From Deltaproteobacteria bacterium (GTDB lineage Bacteria; Desulfobacterota; Desulfuromonadia; Desulfuromonadales; Geopsychrobacteraceae): a stretch of DNA of 35,399 nt. Positions 31,879 to 35,399 of this stretch are shown here, in pieces. The stretch's first letter is position 1; each line of letters starts with the position of its first letter. The notes below the pieces were generated by a model. It did not search any database. It saw nothing but the letters and a program-made list of their open reading frames with translations, and was not told the DNA's origin. The position numbers were made by a program, and so were the translations under genes. Where the stretch lies: positions 1 to 35,399 of the forward strand of contig JAJRWF010000057.1 in NCBI GenBank assembly GCA_024276905.1. The letters run 5' to 3'.

Positions 31879-33141
31879 TCACTGAAACCAGAGTGACAAC
31901 TCGGGCACATAGGTAATGATCAGAACCGAGGCCAGCAGCAACAGAAAAAATGGCCAGGTCGAGCGGTAGAGGGTCAGCACCGGTTGATCAAAACGGTAAC
32001 TGGCGATAAACAGGTTGAGTCCAACCGGTGGGGTAATGTAACCGATCTGCATATTGGCGAGAAAAATGATTCCCAGATGCAGCGGATCGACACCGTAACT
32101 GAGAGCCACCGGCAAAATCAGCGGCACCACCAGCACCAGAGCCGAGAAAATGTCGAGAATTGCACCGAGCAGCAACAAAAAAACGTTGAGCAGCAGCAGA
32201 AATGTCAGTCGCCCTTCAACATGGGACTGCACATAATTGAACAACTTGGCGGGGATCTCGGCATCGATCATGTAATTGGTTGACGCGAGGGATACGCCGA
32301 GAATCAACAGGATACCGCCAACCAGCACCATCGACTGACGCATGATAACCGGCAGTCGCCGCAGTGAAATCTCCCGCAGGATAAAAACCTCAACCAGCAG
32401 CACATAACAGGCGGTAACCGCCGCCGCCTCGCTGACAGCAAAATAACCGCTGTAGATTCCACCGAGGACCACAACCGGCAACGGCAACTCCCAGATCGAT
32501 TCGCGCAACGAGCGCTTGACTTCCGCGGCAGTAATCTTGCCGCCAAGTTTTTCCCCACGCCGTTTATAAACCACGTAACCGCTGAGCAGCACCAGCATCA
32601 GCAGTCCCGGCAAAGCACCGGCCAGAAACAGATCATCGAGACTGATATTGATATTGTTACCGGCCTGCTGAACGACTATCCCGTAGAGAATCAACGGCAA
32701 CGAGGGCGCAAAGAGCAGCCCCAGACTGCCGGAGGTGGTGATCAGGCCGAGATTGAAGTTGCGTTCGTAGCCGGCCTGTTCGAGCGCCGGATACAAGATC
32801 GCCCCCAGGGCGATGATGGTGATCCCCGAAGCACCGGTAAAAGCGGTAAAAAAAGCACAGGCGACCAGAGCCACAACACCGAGGCCACCGGGAAACCAAC
32901 CGAGAAAAGCCTTGGACAGGCGCATCAACCGTCCCGGCGCACCACTTTCACCGAGCAGATACCCGGAAAAGGTGAAAAGCGGAATTGCCAGCAATACCGG
33001 CATCTCCGCTAATCGATAAATCTCGATCGGCATGACCATCAGATCAATCTCGCTGCCATGAAAACCCCACATGGCACTGGCAGCAATAATTGCAAACAGC
33101 GGCGCTCCGAACAGCGCAACCAATAGCAGCAGGATACTCAT
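31879..33141 (-). CDS. dctM: TRAP transporter large permease (DctM)
   Basis: A 420-residue inner-membrane protein with about 12 hydrophobic helices, the main transport subunit of a tripartite ATP-independent periplasmic transporter driven by an ion gradient. Family signatures include IPLFTFSGYLLGESG, FFTAFTGASGITIIALGAILY (in part) and MQIGYITPPVGLNLFIAS near the C terminus. Its ATG overlaps the dctQ stop (ATGA). Last gene in the order tatT-dctP-dctQ-dctM. The substrate is unknown. Confidence 0.95.
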   Translation of the reverse strand: MSILLLLVALFGAPLFAIIAASAMWGFHGSEIDLMVMPIEIYRLAEMPVLLAIPLFTFSGYLLGESGAPGRLMRLSKAFLGWFPGGLGVVALVACAFFTAFTGASGITIIALGAILYPALEQAGYERNFNLGLITTSGSLGLLFAPSLPLILYGIVVQQAGNNINISLDDLFLAGALPGLLMLVLLSGYVVYKRRGEKLGGKITAAEVKRSLRESIWELPLPVVVLGGIYSGYFAVSEAAAVTACYVLLVEVFILREISLRRLPVIMRQSMVLVGGILLILGVSLASTNYMIDAEIPAKLFNYVQSHVEGRLTFLLLLNVFLLLLGAILDIFSALVLVVPLILPVALSYGVDPLHLGIIFLANMQIGYITPPVGLNLFIASYRFDQPVLTLYRSTWPFFLLLLASVLIITYVPELSLWFQ

Positions 33142-33641
33142 GCGGCCTCTTCAGGAAGCGGGAAAATGGTCCGGCGCAAATGGCCGAGATAGCGCAGACA
33201 CATCATTCCGAAACCGACCGGCAGAATAAGCTCAAACCACCAGGACGGTAACCCGGAAAGCACCGTAGTCTGAAATTCGTGCTCCATCTGGACAAAACGC
33301 AGGGAATGAAAAGCCAGCAGGCCGCAAACAGTCGCCGTAAAAAGGTGCAGCAGCACCAGCACCAGCGGTTTGATTTTTGAGGGCATAAAGCGCAGCAGCA
33401 GGTCGATGGCCACGTGACGATCCTCGCGGCTGGCGGCCATGGCTCCTAGCAGACCAAGCCACAATACCATCAGGCGCAGCAGTTCATCGCCCCAGATCAT
33501 GCCACCGCCACCGATCAGATTGCGTTGCACGATCTGCCAGCCGGCAAGCAGAATCATCGTCGTCAACAATGAAGCCAGCAGAACATCTTCGACACAACGT
33601 CCGATACGATCAAGACGTTTGAGCAACCTGCCGATGCTCAC
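33138..33641 (-). CDS. dctQ: TRAP transporter small permease (DctQ)
   Basis: A 167-residue membrane protein with four predicted helices, the small TRAP subunit that joins DctM. The pattern of WGDELLRLMVLWLGLLGAMAASREDRHVAIDLL (seen in part as WGDELLRLMVLWLGLLGA) is characteristic. The start codon is GTG at 33641, overlapping the dctP stop as GTGA, with AAGG upstream inside dctP. Translational coupling with both neighbours is likely. Confidence 0.93.
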   Translation of the reverse strand: MSIGRLLKRLDRIGRCVEDVLLASLLTTMILLAGWQIVQRNLIGGGGMIWGDELLRLMVLWLGLLGAMAASREDRHVAIDLLLRFMPSKIKPLVLVLLHLFTATVCGLLAFHSLRFVQMEHEFQTTVLSGLPSWWFELILPVGFGMMCLRYLGHLRRTIFPLPEEAA

Positions 33642-34639
33642 TGCGCAGCCTTATGGTTGCGACGAAACTGCTGCAGCAACGCCTTGACTTCAGCATAACG
33701 CTCCGCACTGAACAAACCATCCGCGGCACGTTTTCCAAGTGCAGCTTCAGTCGTTGCACGCATCTGGTCCAATTGCGGCAAGGGGTGCTCTTCTTTTAAC
33801 CCCTGATTAAGCAGTGCAGTTGCTGCCTGTTCATTTTCCAGCCGATTTTCTTTGTCGAGTCGCTGATAGATATTCCCCAACACCTCGCGCAATATCTGCT
33901 GGTCAAGCGCAGACAGTTTTTTCATTGCCCGGGCATCAATGACCAGTAACGCATAGATGTAAGAGAGTGGTGTGCGGTTGAAATACTTGACCTGCGTATG
34001 CCACTGGAAGGCAATCGCCGCCAACGGTGAGGCCCCGATCACGTCAATCAGACCCGTCTGCAGGCCGGTCAATACATCGGTCAATGGCAGGGTGACCGGG
34101 GTCAGGCCATTGGCGTCCATCGCAGCGTAACTCGGCAAATCCCCTTCTGGAACCCAGACCTTTTTCCCTTTGAGATCAACAAGATTTTGTATCGGCTGGC
34201 GTGAGAACATCAACGCCAGTCCCCCTTCAGCAAAACCGAGCGAGGCAAACCCCTTCTTTTCCAGCCCCTGCTTGAGAACCGGGTCCATCCGTGCCCGGAC
34301 AAAATCAACCTCGGCCAGAGAGTTGAAGAGCAGCGGCAGGCTGTAGAGGCTCAGGTCCGGGTAGACTTGCGCCATGGCGCCACTGGTAAAAGCTCCCACC
34401 TGTAGCTGGCCGATACGAATTTTACGCAGTACCGACTTTTCATTACCCATGACACCGCCGCCGTAGAGTTTGATTTTGCCCCGCCCCTCAGTTTTTTTCG
34501 CGACCTCTTTGGCACCTTTGCGCATCTGGACCATCCAGCTCGACCCTTCAGGGGCAACTGTCGCCAGTTTCAGGGTCAAGGCTCCGGCAGACACCGGCAG
34601 CAGAAAAGCCAGCAGCAAAACAACTGATATTCGTAACAT
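33638..34639 (-). CDS. dctP: TRAP substrate-binding protein (DctP family, Tp0957-like)
   Basis: A 333-residue periplasmic binding protein with a signal peptide (MLRISVVLLLAFLLPVSAGA) followed by LTLKLATVAPEGSSW. The ATG at 34639 has GGAG seven bases upstream; a TTG at 34657 is not needed. In classic carboxylate-binding DctP proteins an arginine in a segment like GLKIRV holds the substrate carboxylate. Here the equivalent stretch reads DLKGKKVWVPEGD, with Trp162 in place. That, and linkage to tatT, fits the Tp0957-like branch with an uncharacterised, perhaps hydrophobic, ligand. The gene starts 14 bp after the tatT stop. Confidence 0.92.
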   Translation of the reverse strand: MLRISVVLLLAFLLPVSAGALTLKLATVAPEGSSWMVQMRKGAKEVAKKTEGRGKIKLYGGGVMGNEKSVLRKIRIGQLQVGAFTSGAMAQVYPDLSLYSLPLLFNSLAEVDFVRARMDPVLKQGLEKKGFASLGFAEGGLALMFSRQPIQNLVDLKGKKVWVPEGDLPSYAAMDANGLTPVTLPLTDVLTGLQTGLIDVIGASPLAAIAFQWHTQVKYFNRTPLSYIYALLVIDARAMKKLSALDQQILREVLGNIYQRLDKENRLENEQAATALLNQGLKEEHPLPQLDQMRATTEAALGKRAADGLFSAERYAEVKALLQQFRRNHKAAQ

Positions 34640-34653
34640 AGAAAATCTCCGTA

Positions 34654-35399
34654 TCAAAAATATTCAGGACCCGACGCCAGCAGGTCACGGGCTTCACGCT
34701 GGGCCAGGGTATTGAGCAGGGTCAAGCCGGGCTTGCGCGGCTCGGCAGCCAACACCTCTTTAAGCAACCGATCATGCAACTCCTGCTTATAAAGCGCACG
34801 CGCATAATAACGGGCAAAGGCAACCTTGATCGTCAGGTCGTCGGGAGCCAGTTGCAACGCCTGTTCAAAGTGTCGCCGTCCCTCTTCCGGTTTGCCGCCA
34901 TACAGCGCCGGACGCAAGGTCTGCAGAATGGCCAGATACAGATGGAGCTGAGGGCTCTCGCTGCCCCCTTCATGATGCAACAGATAACCGATCAGGGTCT
35001 CAAGCTGCGGCAACCTGGCCAGTTCATTCCAGTCATCGGCATGATGCTTCAGGTAAACCAGCCAGCTCTGCAGATAAACCAACCGCAGCGCCGGATCGAG
35101 CTCGTCGAAATTGCCCATTCTGGCAACAAAGGGATCGAAGGAAAGTTGTGACAGGCCGCAGAGGTCATCTTCATCATTGCAGATGGCGCGATTGGCATAA
35201 TCGAAGGAACGTTCACTGAGCAGTTTAGCGCGTGCAGCATCCGTGACCATCAGATCGCCGAACAGGGCATAGAGCCCGGCCGCATCCAGCAGGTAGCCAA
35301 CATCGTTCGGGTCGGACTCGATCAGACTGTCAAATAATAATAGATAAGCCGGGGCCGCTTCAGCAACGGTTTCAGGATCAGTCTGGTTGAGTGTTGCCT
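34654..35399 (-). CDS. tatT: TatT-family TPR protein of a TRAP transporter (N terminus outside window)
   Basis: The reading frame stays open to the window edge, so the first residues are missing; at least 248 residues are visible. The upstream part reads PETVAEAAPAYLLLFDSLIE and then LLDAAGLYALFGD, typical of the TatT family. Helical TPR-like pairs follow, such as EEGRRHFEQALQLAPDDL and ALYKQELHDRLLKEVLAAEP. An internal ATG/GTG near 35250 should not be taken as the start, because conserved sequence precedes it. In Treponema, TatT trimers bind the TatP (DctP-like) protein and are proposed to shuttle ligand. Order tatT-dctP-dctQ-dctM supports the same pairing here. Confidence 0.88.
   Translation of the reverse strand, partial: ATLNQTDPETVAEAAPAYLLLFDSLIESDPNDVGYLLDAAGLYALFGDLMVTDAARAKLLSERSFDYANRAICNDEDDLCGLSQLSFDPFVARMGNFDELDPALRLVYLQSWLVYLKHHADDWNELARLPQLETLIGYLLHHEGGSESPQLHLYLAILQTLRPALYGGKPEEGRRHFEQALQLAPDDLTIKVAFARYYARALYKQELHDRLLKEVLAAEPRKPGLTLLNTLAQREARDLLASGPEYF

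Overview
This 35.4-kb window is chromosomal DNA of a Gram-negative bacterium. It encodes apolipoprotein N-acyltransferase, a PqiABC envelope lipid-transport system and periplasmic binding-protein transporters. Gene content and order (phoH, 7TM-HD phosphohydrolase, ybeY, corC, lnt; HEAT and HD-GYP proteins; EttA; an AapJQMP-type transporter; a TatT-linked TRAP system) suggest a Desulfuromonadales/Geobacter-like member of the former Deltaproteobacteria. That placement is inferred from gene content, not from a search. No rRNA, tRNA, CRISPR array, intact transposase or phage gene was seen.

Layout. 70-756 (+): DUF554 membrane protein. 782-6494 (-): histidine-utilisation operon hutI-hutG-hutU-hutH, with its GntR-type repressor gene hutC divergent at 6609-7331. 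A near-consensus promoter and a palindromic HutC box lie between hutI and hutC. 7432-8130 (+): Bax-inhibitor-1/YccA protein. 8358-10043 (+): Na/Pi cotransporter-PhoU fusion. 10105-10569 (-): hotdog thioesterase. 10732-11730 (+): GNAT acetyltransferase and a one-domain asparaginase. 11751-15929 (-): aapJ-aapQ-aapM-aapP amino-acid ABC transporter. 16206-22429 (-): phoH, 7TM-HD, ybeY, corC and lnt, with overlapping or closely spaced ends. 22602-25963 (+): HEAT-repeat protein and HD-GYP protein that share an N-terminal domain. 26127-27803 (+): EttA-type ABC-F protein. 28264-31759 (+): pqiA split into two genes, then pqiB and pqiC. 31879-35399 (-): TRAP transporter dctM, dctQ, dctP and a tatT gene that runs off the window.

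How the genes fit together. Amino-acid use is a theme: the Hut enzymes turn histidine into glutamate, ammonia and formamide, the Aap transporter imports L-amino acids, and the asparaginase-like protein may deamidate asparagine. The phoH-lnt block combines RNA maturation (YbeY, PhoH), probable cyclic-dinucleotide hydrolysis (7TM-HD) and envelope biogenesis (CorC, Lnt). Pqi and TRAP/TatT add envelope and uptake functions.

The least explained structures are non-coding: a 63-bp stem-loop module present in both large spacers of the hut operon, one copy embedded in a 25-bp perfect inverted repeat; a 168-bp imperfect palindrome just upstream of the pqi promoter; and a 10.6-copy heptamer array with G-quadruplex potential before ettA. 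In the proteins, the most notable oddity is an EttA whose second Walker A lysine is a threonine.
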